The translations under genes and the position numbers were made by a program. A stretch of 64,000 bases of DNA from JARRPM01 sp963765545 (GTDB lineage: Bacteria; Pseudomonadota; Gammaproteobacteria; Pseudomonadales; Halieaceae). Each line of letters opens with the position of its first letter. Positions within the stretch are counted from its first letter, which is position 1. The stretch is taken from contig CAVXWW010000004.1 in NCBI GenBank assembly GCA_963765545.1, positions 2,046,001 to 2,110,000 of the forward strand, given 5' to 3'. Of this stretch, positions 1 through 7,746 are shown piece by piece. The notes under the pieces are model-generated. The model was not told the DNA's origin. It saw only the letters and a program-made list of their open reading frames with translations, and made no database searches.

Positions 1-90
1 GCTTTGGATTAGTTATCGTGCCATTTCAGGTCACCGTTATGGTTGTCTGCATTAGCTTCATGTGGAGCGTCAGAAACTCCAAGAAAGAAT

Positions 91-120
91 GACCGCTGTG
101 AGGTGTAAACAGCGGTAGTA
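91..120 (+). repeat. Hairpin-bearing leader module upstream of the first repeat element
   Basis: ACCGCTGT at 92-99 pairs perfectly with ACAGCGGT at 109-116. Modules starting GACCGYTRTGAGGTG also occur at 22005 and 26700, each 77-80 bp before a GCGTCG repeat start. A second version (GAGTAAAAAGCGGCC) precedes the copies at 1340, 27405 and 29805 by 56-58 bp. This suggests that the full repeat unit is nearer 200 bp than 108 bp. Confidence 0.5.
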
Positions 121-168
121 GGTGAGCTGGAGAAGCACATTTTCTAAGGGGCGACTTATGTCTCTTCA

Positions 169-276
169 GCGTCGGAAGCCGACATCAGGCTTCTCACATC
201 CTCATGTCTCCTCTACTCCCGAAAGCCGCCATTCAAATCGCCCCGGAATCCCTCTCAGCTTGCCTGAAAGGTGCCA
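169..276 (+). repeat. GTTAGC element, 108-bp class, copy 1
   Basis: Begins GCGTCGGAAGCC and ends GGTGCCA, with the inner block CCCGAAAGCCGCCATTC. It lies just downstream of the aldolase gene (minus strand, stop at 313). Its exact 108-bp length recurs in most later copies. Confidence 0.75.
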
Positions 277-312
277 TGAGTACGCTCTCCTGTACTTACC
301 GGTGTGTGTCAA

Positions 313-1209
313 TCAGGCGATAGATGCATCAAAAATACTCTGGATCGCCTGATCGAGCATCGTATTGAACTCATCATCACTCTGCTGTGCGGTCAGCCCT
401 TCCGTCAGCGCCCTTGAGAAACTCGCAACCATGCCGTGCTGGCGCGAGAGGCGTAGGTTTGCTTCTTCACGAGAATAACCGCCCGACAGCGCAACCACCC
501 TCAACGCCCTCTCGTGTTCAATACAGGGCCGGTAAAAGTCATCTTCCTCGGGCAACGTCAGCTTCAACATCACCTGCCGATCCGCAGCCAACGTATCGAG
601 ATGGCGCATGAGCGCATCTCGAAGCAACCCTTCCGCCGCCGCTTTGTCCGGACAGTGAATGTCGACTTCCGGCTCGATAATCGGCACAAGTCCGGTATCA
701 AGGATTCGGTTACCAATATCGAACTGCTGCTCAACAACGGCTGCAATGCCGCTTGCGTTTGCCTCCTTAATGACCGATCGCATCTTGGTACCAAAAATGC
801 CATGTTCATTCGCACGAGTAAGCAGATCGGCAAGCTGTAGCATTGGCTTCATCAACTGCACGCCGTCTTTTTCATCCGCCAGTCCCTTGTCGACTTTCAG
901 GATCGGCACAACATTCTTTTTCTCCCACAGGAAGCGGGCGGTTGGCATATCCTCGATGGTGCGGTCCATCGTTTTCTCAAATAGAATCGCCGCAAGAATC
1001 CGCTCGCCGCTAAATGCCGGGCTTGTGATAATCCTGGTGCGCATCGCATGGACGATGCGATACATTTCTTCTTCACTGCACCAACTACCGTCTTTGATGC
1101 CATAAAGCCCGAGAGCTTTTGGCGTGGAACCACCACTCTGGTCCAGTGCCGCAATAAAACCTGGTGCACTTGCAATTTTTGTGCGTTGGGCGTCTTTGTC
1201 ACTCATCAT
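313..1209 (-). CDS. Class I fructose-bisphosphate aldolase
   Basis: Predicted cytosolic glycolytic/gluconeogenic enzyme (EC 4.1.2.13) that cleaves fructose 1,6-bisphosphate to DHAP and glyceraldehyde 3-phosphate through a lysine Schiff base. The 298 aa match the usual length of the short bacterial class I type. Visible family motifs are ALDQSGGSTPKAL (about residues 21-33), PILKVDKGLA (102-111), PIIEPEVDI (176-184), MLKLTLP with the likely Schiff-base Lys at about 216, and LSGGYSREEA near 243. The start is a double ATG preceded by GAGGA; either Met is possible. It is the only gene between repeat copies 1 and 2, so a central metabolic enzyme sits in what looks like a cassette. It may be redundant with a chromosomal class II aldolase elsewhere, which cannot be judged here. 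Confidence 0.93.
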   Translation of the reverse strand: MMSDKDAQRTKIASAPGFIAALDQSGGSTPKALGLYGIKDGSWCSEEEMYRIVHAMRTRIITSPAFSGERILAAILFEKTMDRTIEDMPTARFLWEKKNVVPILKVDKGLADEKDGVQLMKPMLQLADLLTRANEHGIFGTKMRSVIKEANASGIAAVVEQQFDIGNRILDTGLVPIIEPEVDIHCPDKAAAEGLLRDALMRHLDTLAADRQVMLKLTLPEEDDFYRPCIEHERALRVVALSGGYSREEANLRLSRQHGMVASFSRALTEGLTAQQSDDEFNTMLDQAIQSIFDASIA

Positions 1210-1339
1210 TATTCCTCAGTTTCCACAAGATAGACTCGCCAAGTCTAGTCCAAATCCGTTGCAAGTGGGCGAACGGCCGTTCAGAGTAAAAAGCGGCCGG
1301 TTGCCCCTGAGCATAACTGAGCCACCCGATGGCGGCAAT

Positions 1340-1444
1340 GCGTTAGCTGCCATCAGGATTCACCGGTCGCCATGTCTCCTCTACTCTCGAAAGCGGTCAC
1401 CCAAACCGCACTGGAACCGCTCTCATCTTGTCTGAAAGGTGCCA
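1340..1444 (+). repeat. GTTAGC element, 108-bp class, copy 2
   Basis: Begins GCGTTAGCTGCC (lacking TCG, hence 105 bp) and ends GGTGCCA, followed by CGAAGCAACATTG. That right flank is nearly repeated after copies at 13819 and 25047. The GAGTAAAAAGCGGCC module lies 56 bp upstream. Bases 1445-1640 hold no gene that I can see. Confidence 0.75.
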
Positions 1445-1640
1445 CGAAGCAACATTGAGTTAACTGGATTTTTGGCGTAGATTAAATGCTTTCGAACTAC
1501 AGTTATCGCCTCCTTTGATTCAAATGGGTGCCATATGCGCAATGAGACAATCTGAATAATAAAAGATCTCGATACATAGTTAGTGTCTGGCTCTTCAACA
1601 TATGTGTTTTCTGTTAAATTACTACTAGGCGGCCTTCAGG

Positions 1641-2144
1641 ATGCTCGAATCGCTCGGAAACATAGGCGACTTTATCGGCGGCATTGCCGTCGTTATCACT
1701 CTCTTATATCTGGCTGTTCAAATTCGTCAAAACACAAGGTCTACCAGAACACAGAGCTGGCAGGCCGCTGTAGCAGCTGCGTCTGATTGGAGTCGGGAAG
1801 TGGGGATGAATCCAGAGAGCTGCCGTATAATCAGCCACGGTTCGCTGGACTGGGACAGCTTATCTGATATTGAACGAGTCCAGTTCAATTTGATAATGAA
1901 TTCATTCCTCCGTAACTGCGAGAACTTTCACTACCAGTACATCAACGGAACTATCGACGAATCAATCTGGTCTGGTTGGGCACAACGCACTATCGCGTTT
2001 TTAGACCCGCCAGGTGCTCGAGCATGGTGGGTAACAACGCGATTCGCTTACTCACCTGAGTTCCAGCAATTTCTTCAGGAGGCCAGAGCTGCCGGCCCTT
2101 TACCTGAAACACTCGTTAGGCAATCCTCTTATTCCTCTGAGTGA
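1641..2144 (+). CDS. YLAxQxR-family small membrane protein, member 1
   Basis: I do not recognise a named family. The 167-aa protein has one N-terminal hydrophobic helix (about residues 5-28, IGDFIGGIAVV then TLLYLAVQIRQNT) followed by a hydrophilic domain rich in Trp/Phe (FHYQYINGTID, WSGWAQR, ARAWWVTTRF). It is closest to the protein at 13998-14519, which shares LGNIGDF and the RQNT-ST stretch. Expected topology is a single helix with a soluble domain; the side of the membrane is unknown. The ATG follows a weak AGGCGGCC-TTCAGG leader. A second small membrane gene on the opposite strand follows 100 bp away without a clear repeat element between them. Function is unknown. Confidence 0.8.
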   Translation: MLESLGNIGDFIGGIAVVITLLYLAVQIRQNTRSTRTQSWQAAVAAASDWSREVGMNPESCRIISHGSLDWDSLSDIERVQFNLIMNSFLRNCENFHYQYINGTIDESIWSGWAQRTIAFLDPPGARAWWVTTRFAYSPEFQQFLQEARAAGPLPETLVRQSSYSSE

Positions 2145-2245
2145 GAGAGCCAGTAAGTTGGAGCAATCTCAGTGACGTCTAAATGGGAGAGGCCCCCGGA
2201 AGCATTTGGTGCCGCTCGACCAATTGAAACCGCAGCCATGAGCGG

Positions 2246-2614
2246 TCATTGCTTTCGGGGATGCCTGACGTTCCACATGAAATAAAGGCTAACTAGAATA
2301 CCCGCGCTAAAGAGGGCAGGCATCATGACGAGCCAAAGATTTGAGGCATAAATCGGAACCGAATCTATCACTGTGCGATTGTCTCGCATAATTTCGTCCC
2401 AAGCTTGCACGCTCGCTACACAAGTTAGTGCGGCTGCGATTGCTCCTAAGCAGAAGAGCCCAGACGCCGACAATACCTGGAATCTCGTTAAGTTTTGACC
2501 GGCAAAATATGCCGTAGCTAAATAGGCAGAAGTAAAGGATATGTAGAGTGTGATACTGTCGATTCCGTTTGCTGTATAGATGGCTATAAGTTCAACTGCT
2601 TCGGCTTCGGTCAT
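2246..2614 (-). CDS. Small polytopic membrane protein, MTEAEA family (paralogue at 21629)
   Basis: 122 aa with three to four predicted membrane segments (about residues 17-38, 45-70 and 92-114). It is clearly paralogous to the protein at 21629-22015: both begin MTEAEA, share the F-AYL-A-Y core, have a D(S)VP/D(S)IP segment, and end with a WN-RHP motif. ATG start with a GAGGAG ribosome-binding site (RBS). The upstream strand carries TCTATCCTTGT about 39 nt before the ATG, the same leader as several YLAxQxR genes. The shared leader suggests co-regulation or a common origin. Function is unknown. Confidence 0.75.
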   Translation of the reverse strand: MTEAEAVELIAIYTANGIDSITLYISFTSAYLATAYFAGQNLTRFQVLSASGLFCLGAIAAALTCVASVQAWDEIMRDNRTVIDSVPIYASNLWLVMMPALFSAGILVSLYFMWNVRHPRKQ

Positions 2615-2642
2615 TATTCTTCTCCTCTTTACTAGACCTCCT

Positions 2643-2653
2643 ACAAGGATAGA
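2643..2653 (-). promoter_or_regulatory. TCTATCCTTGT leader/-10-like motif
   Basis: On the minus strand this reads TCTATCCTTGT, with its 5' end 39 nt before the ATG at 2614. The same sequence sits at the same distance before starts at 5525, 12497, 15263 and (as TATATCCTTGT) 21629. It is best read as a -10 box (TATCCT). Confidence 0.5.
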
Positions 2654-2695
2654 CCTGCAGAGCCTAGGTTGGATAGTAGGAAGAATGTCGATAAT

Positions 2696-2804
2696 GCGTC
2701 GGAAGCGGGATTAAAACCCAACCCGGTTTAAAGGGCAGCTATCCGCTCCGTAGCGGTCGTACAGACTCCCCTCTGAGCCTCCACTTTTCCGGCCCGATGT
2801 GCCA
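2696..2804 (+). repeat. GTTAGC element, 108-bp class, variant copy 3
   Basis: Begins GCGTCGGAAGCGGG, ends GATGTGCCA, then ACTGCGGCC. The interior differs from the main type (GGGCAGCTATCCGCTCCGTAGCGGTC) and resembles the degenerate copy near 4070-4152. Confidence 0.6.
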
Positions 2805-2818
2805 ACTGCGGCCATAGC

Positions 2819-3868
2819 TCACAGTGGCGGCACTGGCCAAACTTCAGGTACGGAGCGCGCTAGCCAATGAACAAGCGCGTTATTGACGTCAACCGGCTTT
2901 TCTTGAGCCATCCAGTGACCGGAGTTAACCGTAAATTCGGTCAGGTTACGACATTGCTCGCGCATTGGCTCTGGCAAGCGAGAATCGACACACTCGCAGA
3001 CGTAATCGAAGGAAGCAGTCAGGAATAATGCCGGCATATCGAGATAGCCGTCGTTTTTGCGAGTTTTGGAATATTGAAAATTCGCTGCGTGATTCATATA
3101 AAAAGAATCAGTCCCCAAAAACCCGGTTTTTTCCAAGGCACTGGAATAGGTTTCTAGGTCAGCTTCTGAAATGACGTCATCGTCGCGCGGCAGATCGGGG
3201 GCTGCATCAAGGCCATTAAACCAGCCCCCCTCCCGCCTAATCGTGGCGGTCATGGCAGGTACGTCACGCCCGCTTGGTCCAAATGTAGTGCGGAACAACG
3301 CCTTGACCGTAGTTTCAGGATTGGCTTCGAATACGGCTCGGGCGCGTTCAAAATTCTCCTCATAAAAATAAAAATAGTCCCACTGACCAGCGGGGTATTC
3401 ATCTTCAGGATAAACAGTGCGATCAACCAGTGATACCGCGAGTTCGAGTCCATTCTCCAAGACCGCATAAGGGACACACAGACTGGCCACAGCGTGAGTG
3501 CGTTCCGGGTGATGACTGACCAGGCTCCAGACCACACACGAACCCCAGTCATGTCCAACCCAAACCGCTTTTTCGCGGCCTTGGGCATCGAGCAGTCCGA
3601 TCAAATCTGCAACGTGCTTCTCCATCGTGTAATCGTCGTGCCGAGGATAAAGGCTGGAGCGACCGTGACCGCGTAGATCGGGTGCGATCGCACGGAAGCC
3701 AAGGCTGCCTAAAACGGGCAACTGATGCCTCCAGCTATATCCGAGTTCAGGCCAACCGTGCGCAAAGATTACCAGCGGACCATCCTCCGGCCCAGCGGCC
3801 AGATAGAACATTTCGTGACTACCTAGCGTAACGGTGTGCTCAGTGATCTGGGTATACGGGTTGGCCAT
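2819..3868 (-). CDS. Alpha/beta-hydrolase, epoxide hydrolase type
   Basis: Predicted soluble hydrolase that opens epoxides or related substrates through an Asp nucleophile. The 349 aa are near the usual length for this class. Motifs: HGWP oxyanion-hole segment (37-40), DLRGHG (64-69), nucleophile motif VGHDWGS with Asp at 107, cap tyrosines in WDYFYFYEE, and the catalytic His in SGHW near the C-terminus. The nucleophile is Asp rather than Ser, which separates it from esterases and fits epoxide hydrolases or haloalkane dehalogenases. The HGWPE and GHDWGS pair favours epoxide hydrolase. It is the single gene between two repeat copies, ending 14 bp after copy 3. The natural substrate cannot be read from sequence. 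Confidence 0.88.
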   Translation of the reverse strand: MANPYTQITEHTVTLGSHEMFYLAAGPEDGPLVIFAHGWPELGYSWRHQLPVLGSLGFRAIAPDLRGHGRSSLYPRHDDYTMEKHVADLIGLLDAQGREKAVWVGHDWGSCVVWSLVSHHPERTHAVASLCVPYAVLENGLELAVSLVDRTVYPEDEYPAGQWDYFYFYEENFERARAVFEANPETTVKALFRTTFGPSGRDVPAMTATIRREGGWFNGLDAAPDLPRDDDVISEADLETYSSALEKTGFLGTDSFYMNHAANFQYSKTRKNDGYLDMPALFLTASFDYVCECVDSRLPEPMREQCRNLTEFTVNSGHWMAQEKPVDVNNALVHWLARSVPEVWPVPPL

Positions 3869-4069
3869 GCTGCTGTCCTTATCGTGTCCGCTTATTCATG
3901 CCGCGGCGAATGAGTTTGCAGAGTCTATTATTCCGCTCCGCCAATCACAGCCCAAACGACAGATTTTGGGCGTTTGCGGCTTGATGAGCTACTTTGGGCT
4001 TAGCGTAGAATCCCATTTTGCGAACGGGTGAGTATCTATAGTGAGTAATCAACGGCAGTTCACCCCAGT

Positions 4070-4152
4070 GTAGCCCAAAGGGCAGCAATCCGCTCCAGAA
4101 CGGTCATACAGAGTACCCTGGATCAGGCCCTTCTACCGGCCCGGATGTGCCA
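4070..4152 (+). repeat. GTTAGC element, degenerate copy 4
   Basis: Only the right part is recognisable: GCAATCCGCTCCAGAACGG, then GGCCCGGATGTGCCA. The upstream CAGTGTAGCCCAAA also precedes the copy at 14648. No GCGTCG start is present. Confidence 0.5.
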
Positions 4153-4180
4153 ATTTGCGACATGAGCTGAATAAAATGAA

Positions 4181-4208
4181 GGCAAAATAAAACCCGCCGA
4201 AGCGGGTT
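4181..4208 (-). terminator. Intrinsic terminator of the PEP-CTERM gene
   Basis: On the minus strand AACCCGC-TTCG-GCGGGTT forms a 7-bp stem with a stable TTCG loop, followed by TTATTTTG. It lies about 20 bp after the stop of the gene ending at 4228. Confidence 0.85.
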
Positions 4209-4227
4209 AATGACTGGACTTCGTTCT

Positions 4228-5202
4228 TTAAGCTTTCTTGCGGCGCAACCATCCAAGGCCAGCGAGGCCAAGTCCGAATAGGGCTAGGGTGGCGGGGGTG
4301 GGTACGCCAACTATATAGCTTGCATTAAACACAATACCCAAGGTGGACTGACCGCTCTGTTCGCCTAAACCTGAGGCTGAGGGCTTGAAAGTCCCGCCAA
4401 TATCGCCGTTATTGTTAACTCCATGTACATATATAAGCTCAATATCGTCTAATAAGATGTCGTAGAAATGTGTTCCATCAAAGTAGAAATTGGCAAAGTC
4501 CCCTGAAGGTGCGCCATAATTGCCTACTAAATCGCCGTTGTCGTTGTTACCCAGAATAGCAGCTCCAGTCCCATCAAGGACGTCGTCTATAATGGTTAAG
4601 AAAGTCATATCTACATCCGTAATAAAACCGTGCCTTCCCTCACTATCGAGATATACTCCAACTATTTCGCCGTTATTATTAATATCGAGAGCAATTGAAG
4701 TTTGCCAGCCCGGCTGATCCAGTCTCGTGTAGGTCGTGCCATCGAATACAACAGCAAAGGGGTCAATTGAGCTGTTGTACCCGGCGGAACCCACTATATA
4801 TCCAGCGTCATTAACAGCCCGTGGTGAGAGCGTTGAATACTCTCCAGATTCGATAATCTGCAGGAAGCTCAAATCTGTGTCTGATAGATAAGCATATGAG
4901 TTGGAACCGCCTTCATCGAAGAGAGTCCCCGTGATAAGCCCTGTGTTACTTATCCCGGCTGTGAAACCACCTGCATATCCTTCAAATTCGATCGGGATGT
5001 AGTGCGTACCATCGAAAACATACCCGATGTTGCCCCCACTGGGCACCTGAGCATACCCCACGACATACCCGTTATCGTTCAAATCTGTTATGTAGGTTGA
5101 GGTGGCGCCCGGGTAAGCCACTACAATGGGGGCTGCCAGTCCAGCACTAGCAAACCCCACAAGCGCGATTACTGAGAATAATCGAACAATCAATTTACGC
5201 AC
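4228..5202 (-). CDS. PEP-CTERM sorted protein with HAF-type repeats
   Basis: Predicted secreted protein anchored or processed by an exosortase system. It has an N-terminal signal peptide (RKLIVRLFSVIALVGFASAG, cleaved near LAA), then about six repeats of the form N(D/N)xGxxVG (DLNDNGYVVG, VNDAGYIVG, INNNGEIVG), as in extracellular HAF-repeat proteins. The C-terminus is a classic PEP-CTERM: VPTPATLALFGLGLAG, then WLRRKK. I place the start at the GTG at 5202 because AAGGGGG lies just upstream. An in-frame ATG at 5229 lacks an RBS. No exosortase gene is in the window. Role unknown, possibly matrix- or surface-related. Its own terminator follows. Confidence 0.88.
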   Translation of the reverse strand: MRKLIVRLFSVIALVGFASAGLAAPIVVAYPGATSTYITDLNDNGYVVGYAQVPSGGNIGYVFDGTHYIPIEFEGYAGGFTAGISNTGLITGTLFDEGGSNSYAYLSDTDLSFLQIIESGEYSTLSPRAVNDAGYIVGSAGYNSSIDPFAVVFDGTTYTRLDQPGWQTSIALDINNNGEIVGVYLDSEGRHGFITDVDMTFLTIIDDVLDGTGAAILGNNDNGDLVGNYGAPSGDFANFYFDGTHFYDILLDDIELIYVHGVNNNGDIGGTFKPSASGLGEQSGQSTLGIVFNASYIVGVPTPATLALFGLGLAGLGWLRRKKA

Positions 5203-5349
5203 ACTTCCCCCTTGTAGCCTTTTTAGCATCTAAACCGGCGGTGCAAGCAAGGTACAGGCTAGCCCAATAAAATCAAGGTGTGGTGACAAATTCACCTGAA
5301 ATTCGTAGGGGTTTGTAAAATATCCTGACGGTTTGGGGATGGCGCGATG

Positions 5350-5410
5350 TGGCACCTTTCAGCCAAGCTGGGCGTTTGCCCAGGACGGTCTGAATGGCGA
5401 CTAACGACGC
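5350..5410 (-). repeat. GTTAGC element, 61-bp class, the only inverted copy
   Basis: On the plus strand this reads TGGCACCTTTCAG ... GAATGGCGACTAACGACGC, the reverse complement of the element ends. It abuts a plus-oriented partial 61-bp copy (5409-5460), giving a head-to-head pair sharing the GCGTCGTTAG end. Confidence 0.65.
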
Positions 5411-5460
5411 AGTCATTTCCCTGGGGCAGCTGGAAACCCAAAAGTGCCCGCTTTGTGCCA
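5409..5460 (+). repeat. GTTAGC element, 61-bp class, left end missing
   Basis: GCAGTCATTTCCCTGGGG through CGCTTTGTGCCA is almost identical to the complete 61-bp copies at 15342-15402 and 23981-24041. Confidence 0.7.
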
Positions 5461-5462
5461 GT

Positions 5463-5492
5463 TTGAGACATACGCTGATTTCGGTCTATCCT
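5463..5492 (+). promoter_or_regulatory. Candidate sigma-70 promoter for the gene at 5525
   Basis: TTGAGA (5463-5468), an 18-bp spacer, then TATCCT (5487-5492) within the shared TCTATCCTTGT motif. Transcription would start about 25 nt before the ATG. Confidence 0.5.
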
Positions 5493-5524
5493 TGTTGGAG
5501 GTCTAACAACTGGGAAATTGTGAA

Positions 5525-6019
5525 ATGACATTAGAACAGCTCGCTAATATTGGAGAAGCGCTAGGTGGGGTCGCGGTTCTTTTATCTCTAGTCTATTTGA
5601 TAATTGAACTGCGAAGGAGCACCCGGACAGCGCGCAGCAGCAACGCGTGGAACTCTACAGTTGCGCTCGCAGAACTGTGTGAAGTTATCGCAAACAATCC
5701 ACAGCTCTCTGAATTGACGATGCGTTGCCACAGTCCCGAAACTAATCCAGAAGATTTAACACCCGCTGAGTTTTCACAATGGTTTTTCATCTGTCGTAGT
5801 GTTTTTTACAAGTATGAAGCGCAGTGGTTTCTATGGGCTGAGGGGAGCCTATCGGATGAGATGTGGCAGAATCGACGCAGATGGGCTAAGGCATTTATAT
5901 CGCTGCCAGTGCCCGGCAGAGTCTGGGAAATGGAAATGGAGCAGCATCAATACACATCTAAATTTGTAGAGTCAATTGAGACCATGAGTATCTCTGGAAA
6001 CCTCGACTATCGGCCTTAA
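5525..6019 (+). CDS. YLAxQxR-family small membrane protein, member 2
   Basis: 164 aa with an N-terminal helix (LANIGEALGGVAVLLSLVYL) and then IIELRRSTR in place of the usual AxQxR. The soluble part contains the subgroup signature YEAQW, then a WQNRRRWAKA segment and a WEMEMEQ motif near 142. The protein at 15481-15981 shares these (MEAQF, RRRYAKA, WELEKK), so the two form a subgroup. The ATG at 5525 has only a weak RBS, but the leader matches that of the gene at 21629 (CCTTGTTGGAGGTC). Function unknown; no catalytic motif seen. Confidence 0.78.
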   Translation: MTLEQLANIGEALGGVAVLLSLVYLIIELRRSTRTARSSNAWNSTVALAELCEVIANNPQLSELTMRCHSPETNPEDLTPAEFSQWFFICRSVFYKYEAQWFLWAEGSLSDEMWQNRRRWAKAFISLPVPGRVWEMEMEQHQYTSKFVESIETMSISGNLDYRP

Positions 6020-6122
6020 CCGCGATTAAGAAAGTCTGTTATTCGGGGCCGCTTTGAGTCAACGCGGGAGTAGTTTTGCCCACAGTATCAGGCCAAGAGT
6101 ACCAAAAGGAAACGACCCCAAT

Positions 6123-6230
6123 GCGTCGTTAGCCGCCATGAGGCGTCTCACGCCATAATGTCTCCTCTGCCCCCGAAAGCAGTCACTTTTCTGGCCTTGG
6201 GAAAGCTCTCATCTGGTCCGAAAGGTGCCA
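6123..6230 (+). repeat. GTTAGC element, 108-bp class, copy 5
   Basis: GCGTCGTTAGCCGCC start, GAAAGGTGCCA end, exactly 108 bp, followed by GTTCCGGTC. Confidence 0.75.
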
Positions 6231-6252
6231 GTTCCGGTCAAAGATGGATCTT

Positions 6253-6834
6253 TTATTCCATCTCAGACTCTACCTGGCGTTGAACACTTTCGCCACCAAG
6301 GTCGATCGTAAGTATCGATCGCAAGAAAGCCATCACTGCTACGTAAAACCAGGGTGCAATCGAAAAAAGATATCCTCCGAAACTCAGGTTAAATAGGCCC
6401 CCAGTAAACAGGTTGTCCACTCCGGCCACGATACAAATGGTACAGAAAACTACTGTCAAGGCGTCATTCCAAAGGGTTTCTTTGGGAAAGAAACTCGAAA
6501 AGTAATTCTTTTGCCTCTTGAGCGCCCATACTAGCCAGACAATCACCACAATAGAAGAGATTAAACTTCCCACGGTCCAGACAACACTATCCGGAAAATC
6601 CATTGATATAGCCAGCACAGGAACTAGTGAAAACGCGATGGCATTAGTGCCGAAAACAACGAGAACTTTTAATCGCCACTGGTTGACACCTGGAATAACC
6701 TCTCGCTGTAACCCCTTCATTACAGCTAAAACCCCGGCAAAGCCCAAAACTGCTACAGCAATTTCGGTAAGGGATAACAGTGTCTCCGTTGCCTGAATAC
6801 TCACCCGATCGCCCTCATAACTGGCTTTCGCCAT
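6253..6834 (-). CDS. Polytopic membrane protein, unknown
   Basis: 193 aa with five likely transmembrane helices (about residues 21-40, 55-77, 84-107, 124-146 and 153-174). A basic loop KRQKNYFSSFFPKE lies between helices 3 and 4. No conserved catalytic motif is recognised. The ATG at 6834 is preceded by a leader without an obvious strong RBS. It occupies one repeat-to-repeat interval alone, on the strand opposite to the repeats. I do not recognise a family. Confidence 0.7.
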   Translation of the reverse strand: MAKASYEGDRVSIQATETLLSLTEIAVAVLGFAGVLAVMKGLQREVIPGVNQWRLKVLVVFGTNAIAFSLVPVLAISMDFPDSVVWTVGSLISSIVVIVWLVWALKRQKNYFSSFFPKETLWNDALTVVFCTICIVAGVDNLFTGGLFNLSFGGYLFSIAPWFYVAVMAFLRSILTIDLGGESVQRQVESEME

Positions 6835-6923
6835 TTTATTTCGCTAGTGTTGAAGCTCGGGCGCAATGAGAAAGGAACGCCTCGCCTGCTGAGAGGATAG
6901 CTGAGCCACCCGATGGCGGCAAT

Positions 6924-7022
6924 GCGTCGGTTAGGGCCGTTTGCTCAAATCTAACCCTACGGCAGCTTTCGCAGTCGGAAGCGGCCATTTCATCAAACCC
7001 AAGCCAAACCAAACCACTGGCA
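6924..7022 (+). repeat. GTTAGC element, variant copy 6
   Basis: GCGTCGGTTAGGGCC start, then CTCAAATCTA(A/G)C and CTACGGCAGCTT, shared with copies at 14648 and 16003. The right end is diverged (ACTGGCA), so the boundary is approximate. GAGCCACCCGATGGCGGCAA directly upstream is shared with copy 2. Confidence 0.6.
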
Positions 7023-7234
7023 GCGGCTATCTGACAGGGCTATCGATTAACCGCCAGTATGCAATCGCTGAACTCAATGTCTCCTATACCACTTTTGTGG
7101 CTGCCTCTTTCATTATCTTAAACACCAGGGGTTTGAGTAAAAATGTCCAGAAACTTGTATAAAGTCGAGATAAATATGGCGATATAAACAGAGGTCTCTA
7201 AAGTAGGTGGAAAGAAGTTAAAGGGGAGAAGTAC

Positions 7235-7456
7235 GTGAACCACGACAAGGAACATGACAGCGGCGCTAAAAGCGTTTTCTTCTCTCCTGCGATATGCCCA
7301 GTTTGCAAGAAAGAATTCACCCCGCGAATTGCCAAGCAATCTGCCTGCAGCCTGGACTGTTTTACTGAGATAAAAATAAGAGAGCGGCACGAAAAAATCC
7401 ATCGCGCCCATCTCAAGCGAACGCCCAATCCCAAAGCTAATAGCCACCCAGATTAA
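7235..7456 (+). CDS. Small zinc-ribbon-like protein
   Basis: 73 aa from a GTG start with a good RBS (AAGGGGAG, 6 nt upstream). It carries one CPVCKKEFTPR-x8-CSLDC motif (about residues 21-41), the C-x2-C...C-x3-C layout of short zinc-binding ribbons. A basic, highly charged tail (KIRERHEKIHRAHLKR) could bind nucleic acid. It lies alone between two repeats. An antisense ORF (7118-7486) covers the same DNA, but starts with TTG without an RBS; I favour this strand because of the Cys motif and the RBS. Function unknown. Confidence 0.55.
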   Translation: MNHDKEHDSGAKSVFFSPAICPVCKKEFTPRIAKQSACSLDCFTEIKIRERHEKIHRAHLKRTPNPKANSHPD

Positions 7457-7575
7457 ACGCCTGCACGCGAATGAAAGCCGTATCAACGCGTGCTAAGTCA
7501 ATCGGATTAGCACTCATAGACTTCTCTTCAATCTCGGTAATTGCCCTGCGTAGATTGCCTTATTTTGTAGGCAAT

Positions 7576-7683
7576 GCTTCGCTAGCTGCTAAGGCTACTA
7601 TCATACCATCCCGTCTGCTTCACTCCCGATAGCGGCCACCCAGATTGCCCTGGAACCGCTGTCAGCTTGTCTGAAAGGTGCCA
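7576..7683 (+). repeat. GTTAGC element, 108-bp class, copy 7
   Basis: Left end diverged (GCTTCGCTAGCTGC). The interior from AGGCTACTATCA to CCCGATAGCGG is nearly the same as in the copy at 13819, and it ends CTGAAAGGTGCCA, then ACTGCGGTC. Confidence 0.7.
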
Positions 7684-7746
7684 ACTGCGGTCGCACAGTA
7701 TCATCGACAGAAACCTCAATAAATGTATCAATCGAATAGACTACCC

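Noticed and set aside
122..352. 76-codon ORF over the first repeat element
   Set aside because: It translates the repeat itself (GCGTCGG...GTGCCA) and ends inside the aldolase 3' end. Similar repeat-spanning ORFs elsewhere were also dropped.
7118..7486. Minus-strand 122-codon ORF as a membrane protein
   Set aside because: TTG start without RBS. The opposite frame has a Cys motif and a good RBS. Kept only as an alternative.
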